Positions 33,219 through 44,175 of a stretch of 64,000 nt of DNA are shown here, in pieces. The position numbers and the translations under genes are program-made. This stretch comes from Ctenosaura bakeri (taxonomy: Eukaryota > Chordata > Lepidosauria > Squamata > Iguanidae). Where the stretch lies: assembly GCA_948474755.1 (NCBI GenBank), contig CAOLHI010000488.1, positions 372,001-436,000 on the forward strand, given 5' to 3'. A model generated the notes under the pieces. The model did not search any database and was not told where the DNA came from. It saw nothing but the letters and a program-made list of their open reading frames with translations. Every line of letters starts with the position of its first letter. Position 1 is the first letter of the stretch.

Positions 33219-35244
33219 GATGCTCTTTTCTAAGTGGAAGCTTGTGGCCCATCTGCTTTTTAGGCCATTGTGAAAAGCTGTTTTGTTACCACCGGTTGCT
33301 CGACCTCTCAGGGGAGATGGAATTCAATCTCACTGTCGTTCAGGCTAATGCTTAGGCAGTTTGTCAGGATTAACATCTTTCTAGTCAGTCTTTCTCGTGT
33401 TACCTTCAGAATCATATTACCTACCTTGGAGTTCTTTGAAAACTCCTGAAATTCTTTATCCCAAGAATGTCTGAGGGAAGAAGAAGTAGCGTCGCTTCCG
33501 CTAACATCTTCAGTCCTTTTTTACTTTCTTCCAAATGAAACATCTTATCAGGAGTGGGTGAGGGGTTATGCTTTCCACAGCATAGCCCATGTCTGAATTC
33601 TTACCACGGTGCATTAGACAGAGGATTAGCACTGGCTTTCTGGTAGGGCTTATACTTTTCATGCACAAGGTCTAAGATTTGGTCCCTGGCATCTTCAGTT
33701 TTAAACCGATCAAGCAGCTGCTAATGGAAAAGGCTCTTCTGTGTGCCTAAGATCCCAGAAAGCTACAGCCAGACAGAGAAGATAATACTGATCTAGGTAG
33801 ACAAATAGTCTGACCTGGTACAAGATAGCTTCTCATGTTCACATGTGAAAAGTACCATTTCTGTTCATGCCATGTCTCCAACTGTTATCATAAAACAAGA
33901 ACCACTTACAGCTAAGAACATGGTTGCTCTCCCCTTATGTGATATGAACACCTTGGCCAGATCCCCAAATGAGTGTAAGAACAGTAGCAGTCCAAGTAAC
34001 AAGAGTTTACTTCTGGGCCTTCTACTCAAGATCAGGTATGGCCCACTCATATAAACTCCAGCCTCTTAAATGACTTCTGTAGTTCTGATCCAACAGCATT
34101 TTCCTTTCAGTTGCAAAATGTCTTGGTGAAATGTGAGATTCCAATACACTATTAGTTGACTGCCTGATTTAATGCATATGCAGGATGCCTTTCAGGGATA
34201 GCAGTGTACACAAAGGAAAGACCCCTAAAATTTTTATAGAAATTGTCCACCTGGTTTTATTCAACTCTGAATTGTTTGTTACAATGTTTAGGACAGAATT
34301 GGGAAATATTTAAACATCAACATTCTAGATATTTCTAGTGACCTTGCTTAACTTTTTAGATTGAGGTCAATCCCACATGGTAAGGAGATAATTAATCTTA
34401 GAGCATTACTGAATTTGTTAGAGGGCCAGTTATTCCTTTAGTAGATTCAGTAAGTCAAGAAAGCCTAACAAGAAGAAGGATTAGGATTGGTAGAAATTCA
34501 TCACATGGCTGGACTGCTTGGCAGTTGTATTTTTCGTTTGCTTAGAGACTAAAAAAAAAAAAAATTCTGATTCAGGCTTCTCAACTCTTGCCTAATCTTT
34601 TCATCCAGCTACTTATTGCAGCATCTAAAGAAGATCACTGTGCTCTAGCTGAAATCAACATATTGTTCCTTACCACCCCTTAACATCACTCCTTATTAAA
34701 TTACAACAAATAAGGCATCTGAAGTACAAGCGGGGTGTGTACATGTTGATGGAAGGAACAGAAAGAACACCAAAGAAGTTTCACGTAGTGAAAAATTTGA
34801 ATTGATCAGGTTGCAAGATGAGATCCCATAATTTAGGCCACCCCTTCCCAACCTCATAGTTTTCTAGAAACAAAGTTACACCACCCCCAGGCAACAATTG
34901 CATTATCAGCTTTCTAGCCTATCTGTGTTTCTTTAAAAAAAAATCCAATTGGGAAAAACAACTTTAAAATGACCAGAGTAGCATTTCTGAGGGTGCCAAT
35001 AACAAAATGTACCCCCATGGTCAATGGCGGCAACTTCTGTGCCATTCTCTATTAATCCTTTGAGCTGCTCTGGAAACAAATGGTTCAGATGATGAATTAG
35101 CTAAGAATAACCCAGTCAATCAATGAAATTAGTGTCAGTGGTAATGTATTACTTTTTTGATTTCTAATGTTTAACATTATGAAATTAATCTTCAAACCTA
35201 ACATTCTATGCTTTGGTTTAGAATCTCTGTCATATCTATCATTA
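33219..35244. other. Presumed intronic sequence, no feature recognised
   Basis: No repeat family or domain-bearing frame seen. A poly(A) run lies at 34551-34564. Confidence 0.4.
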
Positions 35245-35352
35245 GAATGATTCCCAACTTTGAATGCTCAAATAATGCTGCACTACAATACCCTGGTAAT
35301 GAGCTATGCTCATAATCCAAGACATCTGGAAAAGCATCAAGTTTCTTATCCC
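35245..35352. mobile_element. MITE family C relic
   Basis: TGATTCCCAACTTTGAATGC, GCTGCACTACAATACCC, GAGCTATGCTC and CATCTGGAAAAGCATC follow the family layout, with strong decay. Confidence 0.4.
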
Positions 35353-35716
35353 TGGCACAGTGTATGAGGGATGAGGCATGGTTTTGTTGGCTCTACTAAC
35401 TAAACTCAATTTTAAAAAAAGTTTCCTATGTACAGAATCTCTTGTTTATAAGGACATTGTGGCCTTGTGCACAGAAACACACACAGCATAGGACTGGAAA
35501 AGTCTTACCCCTTTCTGAACTGGCAGCATAAACTAGAAGAAGAACAGAGAGCCTTTTTCTTTCTATACATTTTGGGCTGCAGCTCCAAGAAGTTCAAGCT
35601 AGCATGTCTGATGGAAAGATATGGTGCCACATTCACAGGTATGGCTGGTAGGAATATGAGATGGGCTTCTCAGTGTTTGAGCCTGGATTCTGTAATTCTC
35701 TTCCTATGGAGGCTAA

Positions 35717-35848
35717 GGCCATTTCTGAACTAGACTGTTATAGCACTATTATTCCACTTTTGGCCCCGCCTTAAACTGCACACCCCAGGATTCCATAGGA
35801 TGTTAAAAGTGAAATAATAGTGCTATAACAGTCCAGTGTGGAATGGTC
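35717..35848. mobile_element. MITE family A copy, internally deleted, with TAA target duplication
   Basis: Left GGCCATTTCTGAACTAGAC, right GTGTGGAATGGTC, flanked by TAA at 35714-35716 and 35849-35851. About 70 bases of the interior are missing relative to the 1207 and 18158 copies. Confidence 0.85.
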
Positions 35849-35999
35849 TAAAATTACTCACTCCTTGCTCTCTTTCCATCAGCTGATGAAGACTATTTTA
35901 TTCTAACAGGTTTTCAGAACTGAAAGTTTTTAACAACAGAATTTCAAAGAGGGTGTTGTATTATATTAAATTGTTCTCCTTTCAACTGGTTTTGATTAT

Positions 36000-36145
36000 T
36001 TTAAAGTTCGTTTTAAATAGTTTTAATATCAATAGTTCCATTCTATTTTAATTTTTATTCTTTGGTATGCTTTAAACTATATTGTAATCATTTCAATGTG
36101 TAAGCCATCCTGCGCTCCAGTTTTGGAGTAAAAGTAGTAAAAGTA
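36000..36145 (+). mobile_element. L2-like LINE 3' tail
   Basis: GTAAGCCATCCTGCGCTCC followed by TTTTGGAGTAAAAG has the layout of vertebrate L2 tails (a GTAAGCC-type box, then a short A-rich repeat). Comparable tails occur at 61835 and 63385. Confidence 0.4.
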
Positions 36146-36284
36146 GCATATGATAGAGATATAATTCTTTGATAGTTTTCTTCTTAAAGGAAGCAACAAA
36201 TAATTTTCTTCGCCATGAGAATGTTTTTGAAAACTTCAGTTTTTATAGACTGTCTGCAATTCCAGACTTATTATGAGCAAAATC

Positions 36285-36500
36285 TGCACATGGCTGGTGC
36301 AGGAAGCAGCATTTTCTAGAAATCCTGCACAGAAAATTCTGATTAATGCACAAAAACAACTGTGTGCAAATTTTGCTCAGAATAAGTCCCAACCTGCGAA
36401 GATTCTCACCAGTCCAGGATTCTTTCTGTTGGGGTTTCTTGATGCTTGACAAACACATTTTCAACCACATTTAAAATATTTTCACATGCTCATTCCATCC
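36285..36500. mobile_element. Unnamed repeat (family S) copy
   Basis: TGCAAATTTTGCTCAGAATAAG, AGTCCCAACCTG, CCAGTCCAGGATTC and TTGGGGTTTC match the copy at 16548. Continues to TTTTCACATGCTC. Confidence 0.5.
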
Positions 36501-36506
36501 CTGGAA

Positions 36507-36560
36507 TACACACACACACACTCTCACACACATATAAATACATATATAAATGTCATAATC
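36507..36560. repeat. (CA)n/(TA)n microsatellite
   Basis: CA units interrupted by CT, then ATATAAA units. Confidence 0.85.
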
Positions 36561-37057
36561 GGCATGGGACTTTTAGTGCCAAATCTCTAGAAGGCGGATG
36601 CTTTGGTTTTCTTCTGAATTTCAATGTAGTCAACACTGTACTGCAACTGTTAATGCGGGAAAATAACAGTGGTCAATCTCTTTTGTTGCTTGAAGTGGGA
36701 AGGAAAGTACTATCTGCCTCTAGAATGCAGGGGGGAAAGAGAAGGACCTGGCAACAGTGATTTCTTCAATGCAATATTAGAAAGAGGACAAAGATACTGT
36801 GATACCACCTGCATGCCTATCCTGCCTCAGAAGCAGGAGGACAGCAGAACAGCACTTCCTGTGTTTCTTTCCTTAAGAGAAAAAGGCAATGCCACCCCAT
36901 GCTGCAAGGAGAAGGAGGATGTGTCCATGGTGATCTCACCACATTAGAGACTGTTTCTCCTACAGAACCAGCTGTTTCAGCCAGCTAAGGTTGTAGCAGC
37001 TGTTGTGCATGGTGAAGGCTTAGGAGTGTTGCAGTCACACCCTCCTCCTGCAAGCTG
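36561..37057. other. Unassigned non-coding DNA
   Basis: Two overlapping open frames (36446-36760 and 36669-36947) show no known domain. Confidence 0.4.
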
Positions 37058-37490
37058 GAGTGTGTCCAGAGGAGGGTGACCAAAATGGTGATGGGTCTGG
37101 AAGCCATGCCCTATGAGGAGTGACTTAGGGAGCTGGGTATATTTAGTCTGCAGAAGAGAGGATTAAGAGGGGACATGATAGCCATGTTCAAATATTTGAA
37201 AGGATGTCATATCGAAGAGAGAACAGGCTTGTTTTCCACTGTTTCAGAAACTAAGACAAGGAGCAATGGATTCAAACTACCAGAATGGAGATTTCACCTG
37301 AACCTCAGGAAGAACTTCCTGCTGGTCAGAGCTGTCTGGCAGTGGAATATGCTGCCTTGGAGTGTGGTGGAGTCTCCTTCTTTGGAGGTTTTTAAGCAGA
37401 GGCTGGATGGCCATCTGTTGGGAATGATTTGATGTGGGTTCCTGCCTGTCAGGGGGTTGGATTGGATGTTCCCTGGGGTCTCTTCCAACT
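37058..37490 (+). mobile_element. CR1 3' fragment, 5'-truncated
   Basis: Starts within ORF2 (GTGTCCAGAGGAGGGTGACC). The frame 37175-37432 encodes the ORF2 C-terminus (MIAMFKYLKG, then FKQRLDGHLLGMI, stop). It ends at GGATTGGATG and CTCTTCCAACTCTGATT, the CR1 3' end without its terminal octamer repeats. Confidence 0.85.
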
Positions 37491-38354
37491 CTGATTCCCC
37501 TCCCGCCTCCGCCTCCTCCTTGTCCTCCTCCTCCCCACTTTTCCTCGAGGTTCCTCTGTCATCTTCTTCTCTGGAGCAATGGGCGTGGATGCCACTACTG
37601 CATCCTCCTCTTTTTTTTTTTTTAAGGCCAGCAAGGAGGGTGATGATCAAAGGCGGATCATTGGGGATGGGAAGGCAGCAGTACAGACCCTGCTGGGAAG
37701 GGGGAGCACTGGATTTGCCACTCTGCCTCTTGCCCCATGAGGTGATCTCCTCGGTGGGCCCAATGCCAGCACTGGTTCTGATTTCAGGTACTCTCCTTTT
37801 GAGAGATACAAAGATACCCTCAAACAAACAAACAAACTAGCTACAATTCCAAGGGCTCTTGCCTGAAAAATGTTCACATTTCAAAATAACAATCTGTTGC
37901 CTCATGTCTCAAAAGTAACTATATAAGAGTTACTCTTTGTTTTAGCTTTTAAGGAAAAACATCCAATGCTACAGGTTGCTGTACAAAACATACCGTTCTC
38001 CCATCCGCTTCACTGTGTCCTCAAAGCCCTCAATAAGGCATCAGGCAGTAGCCCAAGGCTCAGGATGAGCCAACGCTTCAGCTGTGTCATGCTCCTCCTT
38101 CACTATTTAATAAGGCTATTCCTATAACTTTAAACTTCTACAATCTGCATGAGGTTCCAATGGTAATGAAACTTAATATACATTTGTCATGTGGGGAGGG
38201 TTAATTGCAAGTAATTGGTATTTGTAACTAGTTATTTTTAGGTACTGGTCCTTGTAGATGCTTTCACTCAGAGTTTCCAAGAAATCATAGTTTTTTCCCC
38301 TCCAAAGCACAGTTATCTTCTCTTTCCTCCAGATATATGTTTGACATTTATTGA
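37491..38354. other. Unassigned DNA with a pyrimidine-rich start
   Basis: 37495-37560 is C/T-rich simple sequence. A T run is at 37609-37623. The open frames across it (177 and 127 aa) are low-complexity artefacts. An (AAAC)n run lies at 37821-37838. Confidence 0.4.
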
Positions 38355-39075
38355 TAACTAGCATATTTACCCGGCATTGCCCAGGATTTTATTTTCCTCT
38401 TAAGAACTCACCAAACTGTCTTCTCCAGTACCTGTAACTTTTCCCCATATTCCCCAATCCAGTCTGTATTCGTAGTTGTTAACATACACAGGTTGGGTTC
38501 CTGCGGGAATACACTGCCCTCCTCCTTGCTGCTGGGCATCGGCTCCATAGAAACCAGCTTATTCTCATACCTGTACCTTTTCCCCATAGTCCCCAATCCA
38601 ATTTGTGTTCTCTGGTGATGTTAATGTACTGGCTTTTGAGATTTTTTTTTCTTGCTTTCTGTTGAATTTGGGCAATGGCTTTATGTTTTTCCGGAAGGAT
38701 TTTTTGTTTTGAATTTCAGCTTTAAGATTCCTCACATATGGAACCCATACAATCTACTGTGAGTTGAGAAGACTTTGTAACTATGTTGTGTGTGTCACTT
38801 TAATTTTTCTCACATTTGCCTCCCAAATGTTTTCCGGCATCCTCACTGATGGTAGGTCTCGTCTCCATAGCAACCAGCCTGAGCTCTCTGACTGAGAATT
38901 CTAAAGGCCCCTCCCTAAACTGCCAACCCCAGGATTCCACAGAATCTTCACAGCCAGCCAATCCTATGAGGTCTTCTCGCCTCACACAGCCAATCGTATG
39001 AGGTCTTTGCCTGCCTGACACAGACAAAGAGACAAACTGACAGACAAACGTTGACCTTTATATAGGAGACGTCAC
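38355..39075. mobile_element. Composite repeat with internal duplication
   Basis: It opens with TTTACCCGGCATTGCCCAGG and closes near CTTTATATAGGAGACG, ends that look like a dispersed repeat. Inside, ACCTGTAACTTTTCCCC (near 38430) recurs as ACCTGTACCTTTTCCCC (near 38570), each followed by CCCAATCCA. CCATAGAAACCAGC (38547) recurs as CCATAGCAACCAGC (38866). The family is not identified. Confidence 0.45.
38879..38942. mobile_element. MITE family A fragment (right half)
   Basis: GAGCTCTCTGACTGAGAATTC, then GGCCCCTCCCTAAACTGCC, then CCAGGATTCCACAG match the interior of the 18158 copy. No ends are present. Confidence 0.7.
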
Positions 39076-39986
39076 TGACATCTGATCATATCTTGAGACA
39101 TATGTGTTCTTGCTGCACATGCCCAGATATCTACAGGATGGTTAGGGAACTCCCAACAACTTTTTTTCCTCCTGCCTTTCCTTTCTTACACCCAAACATT
39201 TATACTTCTGCTTAGAAAGCTTCAAGGAGGCCGCTCTGGGAGATTCTCCTTGGAAGTGTATGAGCAAGCAAAAACATACAACCTGATAATGGCTGGTTGG
39301 CAATTCAGTATTGTGCAGGATACCTGTAATAGGATTTGCAAAAAACTGCTGTTTTTTGTTGCCTTAACATTTTTCCAGTGATCAGAACCCATCTTCCTTT
39401 GGGACTGACAAAGGAATCCCAATGTGTTTGGATTATAGGAGCAAGATCTAAGTAACTTAGTTGAAAGTGGAAAACATTCAGTTTTCAAAAAGCTAACCAT
39501 TAAAAAAAATATAATATTTTATTGCTGCACTGGAGATTTCATCGTTACAAAGTGATGAAATTTTACAGATGAATTTTTTCCATGGCTATTTGAGACTGCT
39601 TTGCAATGTGTTTGTTCCTTAGATCCTATTCATAGAGTCCTTCCCGTGTGAAGAATCACAACTGTGATCCACTTTGCACAAATAAAATTTAACCGTACCA
39701 GGATAACTACTTATTTTTCAGTGGTTTCAGTTTCTTGCCTATTGTGGGAATAGTGTAGTTGGGATTTTCACATGTTACCAAACTTAAAACATTTGGAATA
39801 GGACCAAAAATATACAGTCTGATAATGGCCGATCAGCAATTTGGTATCGTGCAGGATATCAGTGATAGGGTTCATTGCTGTACCAAGAAGTTAGCTTCCT
39901 GCCTAGTTAGTGGCAGCTGTCAGGAAAAAAGAAAGTTCTGAACCTTTCTCCTGAGTCAGGAATCAATAATAATGGCCCCTGCAAAT
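39076..39986. other. Unassigned non-coding DNA
   Basis: Related words recur about 550 bases apart (CAACCTGATAATGGCTGGTTGG near 39280 and CAGTCTGATAATGGCCGATC near 39815, each followed by GCAATT, GTGCAGGATA), so an old direct duplication or two copies of an unknown repeat are present. Confidence 0.45.
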
Positions 39987-40164
39987 ATTGTTGTTCTGTG
40001 CCTTCAAGTTGTTTCTGATTTATGGCAAGCCTAAGGTGAACCTATTAACAGGGCTTCTTGGTAGCTAAGAGTGTGTAACATATCTCCAAGGGGTTCTATG
40101 GTATCAAACCCTGGCCTCCAGGGTCATTGTCCAGGGTTCAGGTCACTACAGCACACTGGCTCAC
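39987..40164 (-). mobile_element. tRNA-derived SINE (Sauria-SINE type), minus strand
   Basis: The left end TTGTTCTGTGCCTTCAAGTT is the reverse-complemented Bov-B-like tail. The right end CACTACAGCACACTGGCTC is the reverse-complemented tRNA-like head. Transcribed by Pol III and moved by LINE enzymes. Eroded. Confidence 0.7.
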
Positions 40165-40296
40165 AAATATAGCAAACCAAAATAGAAGCCTGTGTATTTT
40201 TGCTGAAAATGTCCCTCTGTATTTCTCAATGTGTGTTAGGGTGAGGGAAAATTTAGCCACATTTTGCCTCTTTGGACCATTGGAGATCCAGACAAA

Positions 40297-40772
40297 GGCC
40301 CTTTCCACACGCGGGCAGAGAAACGGGGTAAGCCACGCTAAAATAGAGCTTACCTCAGTCCGTCGCTGCGTGGAGCGGTGTGTTTCGCTGCTCCACACTC
40401 GTTGGCGTCCCGCGGCATCCGGCAGCGCCCAAAATGGCGGCTGATGACTGGCGGAGGCTCTCCACCAACCGGAGAACCTCGCCAGCCAGAAATCCCGCCC
40501 CTGGCAGATCTGCAGGCACGCCCTTGCGTGCGCCTGCAAATCCACACCGGGCACTGCGACGCGGCTGCACGGGGCTGCATGCCCTGTGCCTTTTAAAAAC
40601 CATATAAAAAGTGGTTTTTAAAAAGCATGCGGCGTCGCCACTTCTGGGTGCCCTAGCGTGGATTGGGGTGTGGAATTACTCTAAAGTAATCCACCCCAAT
40701 CCACTTTACTGTGTAGACGACCTCCCACGGAGGTTGCGCTACCACGTGTTATTTCCCCGTGTGGAAAGGGCC
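40297..40772. mobile_element. MITE family B copy, 476 bp, with AAA target duplication
   Basis: GGCCCTTTCCACACGCGGG and CCCCGTGTGGAAAGGGCC are inverted ends, flanked by AAA on both sides (40294-40296 and 40773-40775). The GC-rich interior shares blocks with the 24623 copy in inverse orientation (GGAGGCTCTCCACCAACCGG, GATCTGCAGGCACGC). No coding capacity; the overlapping frames on both strands are artefacts. Confidence 0.85.
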
Positions 40773-40898
40773 AAAGTTTGTTTGTTTTTTCCTCACAAGG
40801 AAATACATTAGAAGTTGCGTTTCAGTTTACTTCCCAGTTCAAAAAGGCCTCTCCTGTCTAAAACAGTCCAGAGTTGCAAAAACTTTCATACACTGCAG

Positions 40899-41260
40899 CT
40901 TGTCCCAGTTTGATAGAGGCTATTCTAATTTTAATTCTATCATCCCACTGTTTCATCTGCTTTTAAAATGTCGCACCTTCTCTCTCCTTCTTCCACTTTC
41001 CCCTTTATCCTTGGCTTCGTTCAATTGCTGCAAATTGATTTGAAAGTGCAGAAGCAGTTTGCACTCAGTTAACTCAGCAAGAGAGAAAGGAGAGGGGGAT
41101 GCTAAGTTTTGCTTTCCTAGATCCACTATATAAATTTCAGTTTCCTGCTTAAAATAGTAGTTTTTCATGTTTGTCCTCTTGCCATCTTGACCACATTGTG
41201 ATGTTCCTTGGCCACATGTGTCCCAGGTTTCATCTGTGAAATGCTGGAAGGTATGAAATT
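40899..41260 (+). mobile_element. Family R copy, plus strand
   Basis: CTTGTCCCAGTTTGATAG, TTTAAAATGTCGCACCTTC, GTTTGCACTCAGTTAACTC, TCTTGCCATCTTGACCAC and TTTCATCTGTGAAATGC, in the order seen in the other plus-strand copies. Confidence 0.75.
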
Positions 41261-41523
41261 CAAAATGGACACCTATGTTCGCTAGGAGACATAACACACC
41301 ATTTTTAGCAAAAACAAACAAACAAATGAATAAATAAATACATGCAATTCATGTGCTCTACCAATGAGCTATGGTTTCTTGTCCAACATTGTTGCAAAAA
41401 TAAGGAGCAGATTAATTGTTCCGAGGAAACAAATGGGAGACCTCAAAGCTACCAATTTGTCTGTGATACACTGTTAGTGAGACTAGATGAGAATTTTACT
41501 TCTTGATACAAGAAGCCCTGAAA

Positions 41524-42507
41524 AGTCGTATCCTCAAAACAGTTCACAGATGAAAACTGAGATGTGTAGTTCAGCAACATAAGGGTATGGTCATGACAGA
41601 AAAAGTTACTGATGAGAAGGAACACACAATTTAGAAAAATCTGTAGCAGTTTTGCTTTTGCTTGAGTTTGCAGGGAAGGACAAGATTACATTCTCTCCTT
41701 TCTTTTCCATCTGGCTGAGTTGTCTGAGTAAATTATTTTTCCACTTATAACTTAGGCCCTTTTTGCATGGTATTTGCCATGTGAAAGGGCCCCTGGAGCA
41801 TCGCGCAATTGCGAGGAGCAATCCACATGACACACTCACAATCATGTGATGCTGCCAGGGCCGGCAGGCGCCGATCTTGCACACTATTTCATTTTTGGCT
41901 TTGAGCCAAAAATTGTGCGTAATTGCTCATTGCTCCAGGGCCCTGCACACACTTATCATGTGTGCAGAGCTCTGGAGCTGCAGCACTTGCACTTCCTGCC
42001 CCAGCACAGCCTGGGAAAATCCCAGGGTGCGCTGCGGAAGGAAGAGGAGGGGCTCTCATGCTGCCTGCTTGCGAGCAGGCAGTGGCTGCAGAGCTGAAGC
42101 AATGGGGATGCTAGAGCCGCTTGCAAGAGGCTGCTCACGCGATCCCTGCACCCCAGCGCCAAGAAGAGAGAAGCTGTGGAAAGGGCCTCGGTTTGCAGTA
42201 ACTGAAGTGAACTGAGAGCAAAGGGGAAAGGTGGGAGGAGGAGAGAGAAATAACAATATTTCAAAAGCAGCAGAAAGTAGGATAGCAGAGAATTGGGACT
42301 GTCTCTGTTAATTCAGAACAGCTGTAGGAACTTGAAAGGAAACTAGACTAGTCAGCATATACTTGCATGCCATGTGGACAGGTCTTTGAGAGGAGGCTAC
42401 AGACAGAGTTAACTCAGACTTGTGTAAGATCCACCGGGATCAGTAGGAGTTTGAGTGAATCATAGCTATTTCAATGGGGCTGCTGCTAGAATATCTGGTT
42501 CCTAACC
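41524..42507 (-). mobile_element. Family R copy, minus strand, split by a MITE
   Basis: The left part 41524-41754 (TTCACAGATGAAAACTGAG to CTTATAACTTA) and the right part 42188-42507 (CAGTAACTGAAGTGAACTG, TTGGGACTGTCTC, GCTGCTGCTAGAATATC) join into one family R copy when the MITE at 41755-42187 is removed. Confidence 0.75.
41755..42187. mobile_element. MITE family B-related copy nested in family R
   Basis: Ends GGCCCTTTTTGCATGG and GTGGAAAGGGCC. Left flank TTA, right flank TCG, so the duplication is not preserved. The interior differs from the 24623/40297 type except for the ends and is GC-rich. Confidence 0.7.
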
Positions 42508-42542
42508 ATTTATATTTTGTTTTTGTTTTAGTTTGAGATCAT

Positions 42543-42714
42543 TTATTAGTTTTAAAACAAACAAACAAACAGACAGATTCACAGTTAGAATCACAATTAG
42601 AGTCAAAGAAATAGATGTTTAAGGAAAAGAAAAGAAACTAAACTGAAACACAGTACAAGCATGTTAAATTAAAGCATTAAGCACCAACTAAGTAAAACAC
42701 TAAACACTAAACCA
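42543..42714. other. A-rich segment with (AAAC)n
   Basis: AAAC units at 42554-42571, then A-rich sequence. Nothing coding. Confidence 0.4.
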
Positions 42715-43188
42715 CAGTCAACCCTCCATATTTGTGGGTTTGACATTCGCGGATTTGATTATTTCTGAGTTTCTCCAATCCCCTGCCCCCTCACCTCAAG
42801 TCTTCTTTTTCAGGTGAAACTTCCCTTTCGGCAGCTCCAATCAGACTGTACAGTCCTTTAAAAACCTGCCTCTGATCTTCCTCCTCCACCAGCCACTGCC
42901 TGCCCAGTTAAAGATAGTTCATAACCAGATTTCTCAGAACTACAAACCCTCTCTCAGTGGCCCTCACACAATCAAGGAAGGAGATGGGCAAGAGAGAGGA
43001 AGAATAAGTCCACCATGCCAACCCTCTCTTTTCCCTGACCAGATTTAGACCCTGTGTGCCTGCACTCCCCTCCCATACCTCAGCCCCCTTCCCACAGACA
43101 CTCACACATACACATTTTGGTATTTGCAATTTTTCATTTTTGCGAGGGTCCTGTGCCCCTAGCTCTAGCAAATTTGGAGGGCCAACTG
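42715..43188. mobile_element. Tigger/pogo-like non-autonomous DNA transposon
   Basis: The left end CAGTCAACCCTCCATATTTG and right end AAATTTGGAGGGCCAACTG form terminal inverted repeats, followed at the right by TA. Ends of the CAGT-x5-CCCTCC type with TA duplication belong to Tc1/mariner (Tigger) elements. The interior matches the element at 57001-58310 in reverse orientation (CCAGATTTCTCAGAAC, TCCAATCAGACTG). No transposase. Confidence 0.6.
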
Positions 43189-43242
43189 TATTCAAACACA
43201 ATAGGGCTCTCCTCTCTCAAGCAAAAACTGCAATAGAAGGGG

Positions 43243-43309
<67 letters not shown>

Positions 43310-43321
43310 AATGATAATAAA
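43243..43321. repeat. (AAT)n microsatellite, about 26 units
   Basis: Nearly perfect AAT run with a few ATG interruptions at the 3' side. It explains the Ile-run frame at 43056-43421. Confidence 0.95.
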
Positions 43322-43410
43322 AATTGATTCTACCATTCTAGATTCAGCTGAGCAATCTTACTATAAGTTTTTGTGGGTTTTCCAGGCTTTGGGACTGTGT
43401 TCTTTTAGTA

Positions 43411-43470
43411 TTTTCTCCTGATGGTTTGCCTGCATCTGTGGCTGGCATCTTCAGAGGATCTGGTGGCATG
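43411..43470 (-). ncRNA. Hammerhead-ribozyme-like motif, left (inverted) copy
   Basis: On the minus strand: ATCCT, then CTGAAGA (fits the CUGANGA core), a GCC/GGC stem II, then AAAC where GAAA is expected, then CATC and AGGA. ATCCT can pair with AGGA as stem I. One core base (the G of GAAA) is lost, so it is probably inactive. Confidence 0.4.
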
Positions 43471-43519
43471 GAAGTGAGACAGAGTAGCAGTCTACAGATC
43501 GACCAAGAAAATTCAACAA

Positions 43520-43921
43520 ATGCTATGTTCAGCAAAGGACAAGAGGGCTCCTCTAACTTCTGCTGGAGTTTATCGCATACCTTGCACTTGTGGGCAGGTC
43601 TATACAGGGACTACAAAACGCAACATCCAAACACAAATTAAAGAATATGAAAGACACTGCAGACTGATCCAGCCAGAAAAATCAGCAATAGCAGAACATG
43701 TTATAAACCAACCTGGACACAGAATGCTTTTTGAAAGCACAGAAATTCTGGACCATTCTGACAACTACTATGTCAGACTACACAGAGAGGCCATTGAAAT
43801 CCATAAACACATGGACAATTTCCACAGGAATGAAGAAACTCGGAAAGTAAACAAACTTTGGCTACCAGTACTGAAGAACACTAAAATCAAGACTCAAAAT
43901 ATGCCAATAACACCACCCTGA
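43520..43921 (+). pseudogene. GIY-YIG endonuclease domain of a Penelope-like element
   Basis: A 133-codon open frame. GVY at residues 16-18 and YTG at 28-30 are the two signature strands (GIY and YIG), with the Cys-x-Cys pair at residues 22/24 usual in Penelope nucleases, and a downstream conserved Glu in SAIAEHVIN. The Arg expected in the helix after YIG is replaced: the helix reads NIQTQIKEYERH, with Gln where Penelope copies have Arg and Tyr where they have His. The nuclease nicks target DNA for RT priming. The start is not the true N-terminus; the RT that should precede it is deleted. Still open, but probably inactive. Confidence 0.75.
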
Positions 43922-44120
43922 CTCTGGAGGTTCCTCTACAAGAAACAATACAATAGATGGCTAATGTACTTAGCACACTGTTATACATATCCCCTGACTA
44001 ACAACTCAACCATGGGGGATATTCCATTTAACAACAGGCCATCACACAGGCCAACTGTAACATATGGAAATTGCTTCCTCCCACCTGGGGACTACACAAG
44101 TATAAATCTTCTTCTATGCC

Positions 44121-44175
44121 ACCAGATCCTCTAAAGATGCCAGCCACAGATGCAGGTGAAACGTCAGGAGAAAAT
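44121..44175 (+). ncRNA. Hammerhead-ribozyme-like motif, right copy
   Basis: ATCCT, then CTAAAGA (core CUGANGA with G changed to A), the same stem II, then GAAAC, GTC, then AGGA. GAAA and the GTC cleavage triplet are intact here, while the CUGA core is damaged, the opposite of the left copy. Stem III would be the palindrome ACGT. Confidence 0.45.

Noticed and set aside
36446..36947. Overlapping frames of 104 and 92 aa
   Set aside because: They start in a CA microsatellite or in repeat sequence and show no domain.
37294..37827. 177-aa minus-strand and 127-aa plus-strand frames
   Set aside because: They are antisense to a CR1 tail and then run through C/T-rich simple sequence; low complexity.
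41846..42264. Overlapping frames of 63-112 aa on both strands
   Set aside because: GC-rich interior of a MITE; frames do not agree with any family.
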